From an uncultured Oscillospiraceae bacterium (GTDB taxonomy: Bacteria > Bacillota > Clostridia > Oscillospirales > Oscillospiraceae), in NCBI GenBank assembly GCA_934630495.1, contig CAKTVW010000005.1, positions 1 through 64,000 on the forward strand: a stretch of 64,000 nt of DNA, in the 5' to 3' direction. The position numbers were made by a program, and so were the translations under genes. Every line of letters begins with the position of its first letter. Position 1 is the stretch's first letter. This document shows positions 57,758-64,000 of this stretch, in pieces. The notes beneath the pieces were generated by a model that saw only the letters and a list, made by a program, of their open reading frames with translations, did no database searches and was not told the DNA's origin.

Positions 57758-58297
57758 TTAAGCGTGGAACGGTGCGCCGACCATGGTCAGCAGTTCCTTG
57801 GCTTCTTCGTCGGTATTCGCGGTGGTGCAGATGCAGATATCCATGCCGCGGATCTTGTCGACCTTATCGTACTCGATTTCGGGGAAGATGAGCTGTTCCT
57901 TCAGGCCCATGGCATAGTTGCCGCGGCCGTCGAAGGCATTGGGGTTGATGCCGCGGAAGTCGCGGACACGGGGCAGCGCCACGTTGAACAGGCGGTCAAG
58001 GAACTCCCACATCTTAGCGCCGCGCAGCGTGACCTTCACGCCGACGGTCTCGCCCTCACGAACCTTGAAGTTCGCGACGGACTTACGGGCCTTAGTGGTG
58101 ATGGGCTTCTGGCCGGTGATGGTGGCGATGTCCTTGCAGATCGCTTCGATCTCCTTCGCGTTGTTCTTGCTCTCGCCGCAGCCGACGTTCACAATGACCT
58201 TCGCGATCTGGGGGATCTGCATGACGCTCTTGTACTGGAACTTCTTCATCAGAGCAGGAGCGATCTCTTCGTTGTACTTAACCTGTAATCTAGCCAT
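57758..58297 (-). CDS. rplE: 50S ribosomal protein L5
   Basis: 179 residues; GQKPITTKARKSVANFKVRE and RGINPNAFDGRGNYAMGLKE are characteristic. 5S rRNA binder of the central protuberance. Confidence 0.98.
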   Translation of the reverse strand: MARLQVKYNEEIAPALMKKFQYKSVMQIPQIAKVIVNVGCGESKNNAKEIEAICKDIATITGQKPITTKARKSVANFKVREGETVGVKVTLRGAKMWEFLDRLFNVALPRVRDFRGINPNAFDGRGNYAMGLKEQLIFPEIEYDKVDKIRGMDICICTTANTDEEAKELLTMVGAPFHA

Positions 58298-58313
58298 CGT
58301 TCGTTCCTCCTCC

Positions 58314-58619
58314 TTAGATTTCCTTGCCGCACTTCTTGCAGACGCGGACCTTCTTGTCGCCGTCTACGTTGAAGCCGACGCGCACGCCCTTCTTGCAGTT
58401 GGCGCAGTAGAGCTGCACCTTGTCCACACGAATGGGGATCTCGCGCTTGATGATGCCGGAAACGTCGTTCTGCTTACGGGCCTTGACATGGCAGGTAGCG
58501 ACATTGACGCCCTCGACAATGACCTTGTTCTCCTTGGGCATGGCGGTAATGACCTTGCCCTTCTTGCCCTTGGACTTGCCGGACAAGACGATAACTGTAT
58601 CGTTTTTCTTAATGTTCAT
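58314..58619 (-). CDS. rplX: 50S ribosomal protein L24
   Basis: 101 residues from MNIKKNDTVIVLSGKSKGKK; a TTG six bases upstream is also open. The KOW motif is followed by a C-terminal zinc ribbon with two CxxC pairs (CANC, CKKC). Confidence 0.97.
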   Translation of the reverse strand: MNIKKNDTVIVLSGKSKGKKGKVITAMPKENKVIVEGVNVATCHVKARKQNDVSGIIKREIPIRVDKVQLYCANCKKGVRVGFNVDGDKKVRVCKKCGKEI

Positions 58620-58635
58620 TCTCAAGTCCCCCTAA

Positions 58636-59004
58636 TCAGATGACTTCCGGTGCCAGGGAGAGGATCTTCATGTATTCCTTGTCACGAAGCTCTCTTGCAA
58701 CCGGCCCAAAAATACGGGTGCCGCGGGGATTCTTGTCTTCCTTGATGAGGACAGCGGCGTTCTCGTCGAAACGAACATAGGTGCCGTCGGCGCGGCGAAC
58801 GCCCTTAGCGGTGCGAACGATGACAGCGCGAACAACTTCGCCCTTCTTCACCGTGCCGCCGGGAGCAGCCTTGCGGACAGAGGCGACGATCACGTCGCCG
58901 ATATTGCCGAACTTACGCTTGGAGCCGCCGAGCACACGAATGCACTTGATCTCCTTCGCGCCGGTATTGTCGGCAACCTTCAGATAACTTTCCTGTTGAA
59001 TCAT
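58636..59004 (-). CDS. rplN: 50S ribosomal protein L14
   Basis: 122 residues, MIQQESYLKVADNTGAKEI, and the signature GTRIFGPVARELRDKEYMK. Forms intersubunit bridge B8. Confidence 0.98.
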   Translation of the reverse strand: MIQQESYLKVADNTGAKEIKCIRVLGGSKRKFGNIGDVIVASVRKAAPGGTVKKGEVVRAVIVRTAKGVRRADGTYVRFDENAAVLIKEDKNPRGTRIFGPVARELRDKEYMKILSLAPEVI

Positions 59005-59020
59005 TTAGTTCCCGACCTCC

Positions 59021-59284
59021 TTATTCAGCCTTCTTGATGATCTCGACGAGGCGCCATCTCTTGTCCTTGGACAGCGGGCGGCACTCCATCACCTTAACGG
59101 TATCGCCGATGCCGCACTCGTTGTTCTCGTCGTGGGCCTTCAGCTTGTAGGTTCTCTTAACGATCTTCTTATACAGCTTGTGCTGCACGCTATCCTCAAT
59201 AGCAACCACGATGGTCTTGTCCATCTTATCGGAGACGACCTGACCAACTCTGGTTTTGCGGAAAGCTCTGGTATTTTCACTCAT
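59021..59284 (-). CDS. rpsQ: 30S ribosomal protein S17
   Basis: 87 residues, an OB-fold protein with RVGQVVSDKMDKTIVVAIED and the ending VKVMECRPLSKDKRWRLVEI. Confidence 0.98.
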   Translation of the reverse strand: MSENTRAFRKTRVGQVVSDKMDKTIVVAIEDSVQHKLYKKIVKRTYKLKAHDENNECGIGDTVKVMECRPLSKDKRWRLVEIIKKAE

Positions 59285-59298
59285 TTTCGCTTACCTCC

Positions 59299-59496
59299 TC
59301 AGATTGCGGTCTCTTTCTCTCGAATAATAGTCTTGATGCGGGCAATGTCTTTTCTGACAGCCGCGAGCTTAACGGGATTGTCGAGCTGATTGGTCGCGTG
59401 CTGCATGCGCAGGAAGAAGAGATCCTTCTTCAGCTCCTTGACCTTGGCTTCCAGCTCAGCGGTACTCATTTTTCTCAAATCGCTTGCCTTCATCAT
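59299..59496 (-). CDS. rpmC: 50S ribosomal protein L29
   Basis: 65 residues in two long helices (KASDLRKMSTAELEAKVKEL, KDLFFLRMQHATNQLDNP). The first of two adjacent ATG codons overlaps the rplP stop; either may be used. Confidence 0.97.
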   Translation of the reverse strand: MMKASDLRKMSTAELEAKVKELKKDLFFLRMQHATNQLDNPVKLAAVRKDIARIKTIIREKETAI

Positions 59497-59930
59497 TATT
59501 CACCACCATTCTCAGATACTGCATCTTCACGGGCGATGATCTTGGTCTTGATGGGGAGCTTGTGCTGGGCAAGACGGAGCGCTTCGCGCGCGTCTGCTTC
59601 CGGCACTCCGCCGATCTCGAACATGACCTTCTGCGCCTTGACGACAGCTACCCAGTATTCCGGAGCGCCCTTACCGGAGCCCATACGGACGCCGAGAGCC
59701 TTCTTGGAAACAGGCTTGTCGGGGAAGATCTTGATCCAGACCTGACCGCTACGCTTGGTGTAACGGGTCATGGCGATACGAGCCGCCTCGATCTGGTTGC
59801 CGGTGATCCAGCCCGGCTCAACGGCCTGGATGCCAAATTCACCGTAGGATACCTTATTGCCGCGGGAGGCTGCGCCCTTCATGCGGCCGCGCTGCACTCT
59901 GCGGAACTTTGTTCTCTTAGGCATTAACAT
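59496..59930 (-). CDS. rplP: 50S ribosomal protein L16
   Basis: 144 residues, MLMPKRTKFRRVQRGRMKG start and GWITGNQIEAARIAMTRYTK. Its ATG overlaps the rpsC TAA (TAATG), so translation is coupled. A-site tRNA contact. Confidence 0.98.
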   Translation of the reverse strand: MLMPKRTKFRRVQRGRMKGAASRGNKVSYGEFGIQAVEPGWITGNQIEAARIAMTRYTKRSGQVWIKIFPDKPVSKKALGVRMGSGKGAPEYWVAVVKAQKVMFEIGGVPEADAREALRLAQHKLPIKTKIIAREDAVSENGGE

Positions 59931-60718
59931 TAGCGGTTGCCTCCTTCCCTGCGATCGTCGCGACGACGCTCGCCGTTGAAAGGTCTCCGGTCACCGCGAC
60001 GCTCACCGTTGCCGCGACGGTCGTCACGACGGCGGTCATTGTTGCGGCGGTCACGGCGGGGTGCCTCCGGAGCGGTCTGACGAAGCGTGGAATTAAGGAC
60101 TTCGCCCTTGTAGATCCACACCTTGCAGCCGATCTTACCATAGGTCGTATTTGCTTCGGCAAAGCCGTACTCGATGTCCGCACGGAGGGTCTGCAGGGGG
60201 ATGGTGCCCTCGTGGTAGGACTCGCTGCGGGCGATCTCAGCGCCGCCGAGACGTCCGCCGCAGGAGCACTTGATGCCCTTCGCGCCCAGACGGGTCGCTC
60301 TCTGCATCGCCTGCTTCATCGCACGACGGAAGGAAATACGCTTCTCAAGCTGTGCAGCGATGTTCTCTGCAACGAGCTGAGCGTTCAGGTCGGGGCTGCG
60401 AACCTCGACGATGTTCAGAGCGACGCTCTTGCCGAGCTTCTGCTCCAGCTCCAGACGGAGCTTTTCGATCTCCTGACCGCCGCGGCCGATGACGACACCG
60501 GGACGGGAGCAGTGCAGGTTGATCTTAACGCGGGCATTGCTGCGCTCAATCTCGATCTTGGCAATACCGGCGGAATAGAGTCTCTTCTTGAGATCCTTAC
60601 GAATATTGTAGTCCTCAACGAGAAGATCGCCGACCTTATCGTTGCGAGCATACCAACGGGAATCCCAGTCCTTGATCACGCCGACGCGCAGACCGTGAGG
60701 ATTAACTTTCTGTCCCAT
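59930..60718 (-). CDS. rpsC: 30S ribosomal protein S3 with long Arg/Asp-rich tail
   Basis: 262 residues against about 218 in B. subtilis. Residues 1-~210 are a normal S3, with the KH domain (HCSRPGVVIGRGGQEIEKLR) and C-domain (GRLGGAEIARSESYHEGTIP, YGKIGCKVWIYKGE). The extra ~45 residues are disordered and consist of RR, DRR and NGERR repeats. S3 lines the mRNA entry tunnel, where a basic tail could touch mRNA. Confidence 0.97.
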   Translation of the reverse strand: MGQKVNPHGLRVGVIKDWDSRWYARNDKVGDLLVEDYNIRKDLKKRLYSAGIAKIEIERSNARVKINLHCSRPGVVIGRGGQEIEKLRLELEQKLGKSVALNIVEVRSPDLNAQLVAENIAAQLEKRISFRRAMKQAMQRATRLGAKGIKCSCGGRLGGAEIARSESYHEGTIPLQTLRADIEYGFAEANTTYGKIGCKVWIYKGEVLNSTLRQTAPEAPRRDRRNNDRRRDDRRGNGERRGDRRPFNGERRRDDRREGGNR

Positions 60719-60728
60719 AGTAACCTCC

Positions 60729-61064
60729 TTATGCCTTCTCGCTCACGCCGATGGTGAGGTGAGTCGTTCTCTTGAGAATGCGATTGTATCTGCCCTTTGC
60801 TCTGGGCATGCCGCGCTTCAGCGTGGGGCCGGGGTCGGCGACCGCCGTCGAAACGTACAGCTTGTCAACGTCCATGCCGTGGTTGTTCTCGGCATTTGCC
60901 ATCGCACTCTTGAGGAGCTTGAGCATGGGCTCAGAAGCTGCCTTCGGGGTCTGCATGATATACGCGCAAGCGGTCTTAACGTCCTTGCCGCGAATGAGGT
61001 CGCACAGGATCTGGACCTTACGCGGGGACATCCGCAGGAATTTTAAATAAGCTCTCGCTTCCAT
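60729..61064 (-). CDS. rplV: 50S ribosomal protein L22
   Basis: 111 residues; MSPRKVQILCDLIRGKDV and the tunnel-loop end GPTLKRGMPRAKGRYNRILK are typical. The beta-hairpin lines the exit tunnel near the macrolide site; the loop looks normal. Confidence 0.98.
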   Translation of the reverse strand: MEARAYLKFLRMSPRKVQILCDLIRGKDVKTACAYIMQTPKAASEPMLKLLKSAMANAENNHGMDVDKLYVSTAVADPGPTLKRGMPRAKGRYNRILKRTTHLTIGVSEKA

Positions 61065-61076
61065 GTCTTCTCCTCC

Positions 61077-61355
61077 TTACTTAGAATTGGAGGTCTTGGA
61101 GCCGGAATGACCGCGGAACGTTCTGGTGGGAACGAACTCGCCCAGCTTATGACCAACCATGTCTTCTGTCACATAGACGGGAACGTGCTTACGGCCGTCA
61201 TGGACAGCGATCGTATGACCAACGAAGGAGGGGAAAATGGTAGAAGATCTGGACCAGGTCTTCAGCACTTTCTTTTCACCGGTTTTGTTCAGCTCTTCAA
61301 CGCGCTTATACAGCTCAGGAGCAACAAACGGGCCTTTCTTAACGCTTCTGCTCAT
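61077..61355 (-). CDS. rpsS: 30S ribosomal protein S19
   Basis: 92 residues, SRSVKKGPFVAPELYKRVEE and HKLGEFVPTRTFRGHSG. Head protein and RimM target. Confidence 0.98.
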   Translation of the reverse strand: MSRSVKKGPFVAPELYKRVEELNKTGEKKVLKTWSRSSTIFPSFVGHTIAVHDGRKHVPVYVTEDMVGHKLGEFVPTRTFRGHSGSKTSNSK

Positions 61356-61369
61356 TATTCATTTCCTCC

Positions 61370-62206
61370 TTACTTACTGTTTCTGCGCTTGATAATGAAC
61401 TTATCCGTGCGGTTCTTGGTCTTACGGGTCTTGTAACCCATAGCCGGCTTGCCCCAAGGAGTGACAGGGCCGGGACGACCGACAGGAGCACGGCCTTCGC
61501 CGCCGCCGTGGGGGTGGTCGTTCGGGTTCATGACGGAGCCGCGGACGGTGGGACGGATACCCATGTGACGGGTACGTCCGGCCTTACCGATGTGGACGTT
61601 GCCATGATCGATGTTGCCGACCTGACCGATGACTGCGGTGCAGTTCATGCGAACGTAGCGGACTTCGCCGGAGGGCAGACGGACCTGAGCCAGCGTGCCT
61701 TCCTTAGCAAGGAGCTGAGCAGCGACGCCTGCGCTGCGGACGAGCTGTGCGCCGTAGCCGGGCTGAAGCTCGATGTTGTGGATCACGGTGCCGACGGGGA
61801 TATTTGCGATGGGGAGGCAGTTGCCGGGCTTGATATCGGCGGCGGCGGAAGCGACGACGGCATCGCCAGGCTTCAGGCCGACAGGCGCCAGAATGTAGCG
61901 AAGCTCACCGTCCTCATACTTCACCAGAGCGATGAAAGCGGAGCGGTTGGGATCGTACTCAAGGCGCTGCACGACTGCGGGCATATCCAGCTTGTCGCGC
62001 TTGAAATCAATCACACGGTACTTGCGCTTGTTGCCGCCGCCGCGATGGCGGACGGTGATTCTGCCGTAGCTGTTGCGACCGGAATTCTTCTTCAGGGTCT
62101 CAACCAGGCTACGCTCCGGCTTGGCCTTTTTATCAACTCCGTCAAACGCGGACACGGTCATGCCGCGGCGAGCCGGGGTATAAGGCTTATAAGTTTTAAT
62201 AGCCAT
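61370..62206 (-). CDS. rplB: 50S ribosomal protein L2
   Basis: 278 residues with GRITVRHRGGGNKRKYRVID and the peptidyl-transferase-side NPNDHPHGGGEGRAPVGRP containing the conserved histidine. Confidence 0.98.
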   Translation of the reverse strand: MAIKTYKPYTPARRGMTVSAFDGVDKKAKPERSLVETLKKNSGRNSYGRITVRHRGGGNKRKYRVIDFKRDKLDMPAVVQRLEYDPNRSAFIALVKYEDGELRYILAPVGLKPGDAVVASAAADIKPGNCLPIANIPVGTVIHNIELQPGYGAQLVRSAGVAAQLLAKEGTLAQVRLPSGEVRYVRMNCTAVIGQVGNIDHGNVHIGKAGRTRHMGIRPTVRGSVMNPNDHPHGGGEGRAPVGRPGPVTPWGKPAMGYKTRKTKNRTDKFIIKRRNSK

Positions 62207-62236
62207 TATGCGTTACACTCCTTTAATTGAGATGGT

Positions 62237-62533
62237 TTAGACCATACCCTCGAAGAACTCGATGGTCTTGGAATCAGCGGTCAGCTTGACGACGGCCTTC
62301 TTATAGGAGGCGGTGCGGCCCTCGGGATATCTGCCCTGGCGCTTCGTCTTGCCGTCCATACGGATGGTGGTGACCTTGTCGACCTTCACGCCGAAAATCT
62401 CTTCGACAGCCTTCTTGATCTCGGTCTTGTTGGCGTCGGTAGCGACCATGAAGACGTACTTCTTCAGATCGGTCGCTTCCATGGACTGTTCGGTGATGAC
62501 CGGACGGATGATGATATCGTATGCAGTCTTCAT
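62237..62533 (-). CDS. rplW: 50S ribosomal protein L23
   Basis: 98 residues, YDIIIRPVITEQSMEATD, and VDKVTTIRMDGKTKRQGR. Tunnel-exit docking site for trigger factor and SRP. The ATG overlaps the rplD stop (ATGA). Confidence 0.98.
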   Translation of the reverse strand: MKTAYDIIIRPVITEQSMEATDLKKYVFMVATDANKTEIKKAVEEIFGVKVDKVTTIRMDGKTKRQGRYPEGRTASYKKAVVKLTADSKTIEFFEGMV

Positions 62534-63153
62534 GCGAACACCTCCTGAATCTTAGCCAGCGCAGCCTTGTCAAGGACGAGCTTCTTTGCGTTCAGAACAT
62601 CGTACACATTGATGAGGTTGGCAAAAGTGGTCTGCACGCCGGGAATGTTGCGGGCGGAGAGAACGACGTTCTCGTTGGCCTCGGCGGTAACGACCAGAGC
62701 CTTGCAGTCGGCATTGACCGCGCTCAGGAAGCCGGCGAACTTTTTGGTCTTGATCTCGTCCATCTTGATCTCGTCGATCACGACGATGCTCTCGGACTGA
62801 GCCTTTGCACTCAGAACGGACTTCAGAGCCAGACGGCGCACCTTCTTATTGAGGGTGTAGCTGTAATCTCTGGGCTTCGGGGCAAAGACGATGCCGCCGT
62901 GAGTCCACTGCGGAGCGCGGGTGCTGCCCTGACGGGCGTGGCCGGTACCCTTCTGGCGCCACGGCTTCTTGCCGCCGCCGGAGACCTCTGCGCGGGTCAG
63001 AGCGGACTGTGTGCCCTGACGGCAGTTGGCCAGATGGTTCTTAACTACGTCATGAACAACGGATTCGTTCGGCTCGATGCCGAAGACAGCCTCGGAAAGT
63101 TCAACTTCACCAACCTGCTTGCCGTTCATGTCATACACATTCGTTTTAAGCAT
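62530..63153 (-). CDS. rplD: 50S ribosomal protein L4
   Basis: 207 residues; the tunnel loop KKPWRQKGTGHARQGSTRAP is complete. In E. coli L4 represses its own operon through the S10 leader; whether that applies here is unknown. Confidence 0.98.
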   Translation of the reverse strand: MLKTNVYDMNGKQVGEVELSEAVFGIEPNESVVHDVVKNHLANCRQGTQSALTRAEVSGGGKKPWRQKGTGHARQGSTRAPQWTHGGIVFAPKPRDYSYTLNKKVRRLALKSVLSAKAQSESIVVIDEIKMDEIKTKKFAGFLSAVNADCKALVVTAEANENVVLSARNIPGVQTTFANLINVYDVLNAKKLVLDKAALAKIQEVFA

Positions 63154-63171
63154 TTGTTAACTCTCCTTTCC

Positions 63172-63894
63172 TTAGCCGTTTCTTGCGGAGGCCTTCTGCG
63201 GGTTACGGCCGGAAGCCTTCTGCGGGTTCTTGCTGATGCCGGCGTCGCCCTTAGCGACCTTGATGGTCTTGACGGTGCTCTTGATATAGACCAGACCGCC
63301 CTTGGGGCCGGGGATCGCACCGCGAAGCACGATCATGTTCAGGTCGGCGTCGACCTTGACGACGTCAAGGTTCTGCACGGTGACCTGCTCGACACCCATG
63401 TGGCCTGCGCCGATCTTGCCCTTGAAGATACGGGAGGGATCGGAGGAAGAGCCCATGGAGCCTGCATGGCGGTGGACCGGGCCGCCGCCGTGGCTGGTCG
63501 GAGTCCGCTGTGCGTTCCATCTCTTGATAACGCCCTGATAGCCGTGGCCCTTGGAGGTGCCGGTCACGTCGACGTGATCGCCCGCTGCGAAGGTGTCGGC
63601 CTTGATCTCAGCGCCGACCTCAAGCTCGGCGGCGTTGTCAAGCTTAAATTCCTTAAGATGCTTCTTGGCAGTCAGTCCTGCCTTCTTCAGATGGCCCAGC
63701 TCCGGCTTGGACAGCTTCTTCTCGGCGACATCGCCGTAAGCCAGCTGCACGGAAACATAGCCATCGTTCTCGATCGTCTTCTTCTGAGCGACGACGCAGG
63801 GGCCCGCCTCAATAACGGTGACGGGGATCACGCGGCCGGTCTCATCGAAGATCTGGGTCATGCCCACTTTCTTGCCGATGATAGCTTTCTGCAT
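63172..63894 (-). CDS. rplC: 50S ribosomal protein L3 with repeated C-terminal tail
   Basis: 240 residues. KIGAGHMGVEQVTVQNLDVV and VKRWNAQRTPTSHGGGPVHR are L3 signatures. The last ~20 residues contain NPQKASGR followed by NPQKASAR, an eight-residue tandem duplication at the extreme C-terminus. AGGAG precedes the ATG. First gene of the cluster inside the window; rpsJ is expected upstream but is not reached. Confidence 0.97.
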   Translation of the reverse strand: MQKAIIGKKVGMTQIFDETGRVIPVTVIEAGPCVVAQKKTIENDGYVSVQLAYGDVAEKKLSKPELGHLKKAGLTAKKHLKEFKLDNAAELEVGAEIKADTFAAGDHVDVTGTSKGHGYQGVIKRWNAQRTPTSHGGGPVHRHAGSMGSSSDPSRIFKGKIGAGHMGVEQVTVQNLDVVKVDADLNMIVLRGAIPGPKGGLVYIKSTVKTIKVAKGDAGISKNPQKASGRNPQKASARNG

Positions 63895-64000
63895 TTTGTT
63901 TACTCCTTAATTTAGGTTATTGGTTGGAAGACTTGGCCATTGGGGAACCATTGGTCTGCCAACGTGACCCGGGACCGCTCGGCAGCGGTCGGGGTTTCTA
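63895..64000 (-). promoter_or_regulatory. Non-coding, structured region upstream of rplC
   Basis: 106 bases contain the stem GACCGCTGCC/GAGCGGTC near 63972-63990 and CCAATGG repeats at about 63940-63956 that can pair alternately (TTGGCC, CCATTGG). No coding continuation is seen. It may be an rpsJ-rplC gap or a ribosomal-protein leader; the window ends before this can be decided. Confidence 0.4.

Noticed and set aside
62521..63915. 464-codon plus-strand frame opposite rplD and rplC
   Set aside because: Antisense shadow crossing two ribosomal protein genes.

Overview
This window comes from the chromosome of a GC-rich, spore-forming member of the Bacillota (class Clostridia, most likely Oscillospirales). 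The evidence is a consensus sigma-A promoter style (TTGACA-17-TATAAT variants), strong AGGAGG ribosome-binding sites, three sporulation genes (germination protease gpr, forespore sigma factor sigG, and a YlmC/YmxH-type gene) and a Firmicutes-type S10-spc-alpha ribosomal protein cluster. No rRNA, tRNA, CRISPR array or prophage was found.

Layout. 1-7.2 kb: cysK, a small XRE regulator, a zinc-ribbon membrane protein, a secreted SLH protein with a caspase-like His/Cys pair, a membrane protein and nicotinate phosphoribosyltransferase. 7.3-10.4 kb (+): a thioesterase followed by rimM-trmD-sirtuin-trmO (ribosome/tRNA maturation). 10.8-16.0 kb (-): a LytTR response regulator, a soluble GHKL kinase and a pair of ABC exporters, probably an acquired signalling/export island. 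16-22 kb: queA and dapA (divergent), trxB, a PlsC-like acyltransferase, a flippase-like membrane protein and a pyrophosphatase. 22-24.2 kb: repeat-rich DNA around a TetR gene. 24.2-28.3 kb: anti-sigma-like gene, recG, rpsT, gpr. 28.7-31.4 kb: the feoA-feoB iron(II) uptake operon. 31.6-38.9 kb: ECF-type membrane protein, ruvX, an XRE/SHOCT cassette, split TauE/SafE, a tandem OB-fold SSB-like protein, a phosphoesterase, DUF1292, mutY and an exonuclease. 39-46 kb: sigG, an FtsX-type ABC transporter and a Na/phosphate cotransporter with PhoU domain. 46-48.2 kb (+): ylmC-like, rpsB, tsf. 48.6-64 kb (-): rplC through rplQ in near-canonical order with secY, adk, map, infA and rpoA embedded.

The most unusual signal lies between convergent genes. 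A ~250-bp non-coding element occurs in three complete copies (10.5, 22.2 and 28.7 kb), one copy cut by the left window edge, and one diverged copy (23.6 kb). In each complete copy the element is bounded on BOTH sides by an identical hairpin of 27-32 bp, but the hairpin sequence is different at every locus. The hairpins lie where bidirectional terminators of convergent gene pairs are expected. An unrelated 1.1-kb two-gene cassette (XRE repressor + SHOCT membrane protein, 32.9-34.1 kb) is bounded in the same way by two identical 29-bp terminator hairpins. This suggests a process that inserts DNA at terminator hairpins and duplicates the whole hairpin, so that both convergent genes keep a terminator. 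No mobilising enzyme is encoded nearby.

All functional names below come from reading conserved motifs and gene order by eye; no database search was run. Promoter and operator calls are pattern matches, with spacings counted directly on the sequence.
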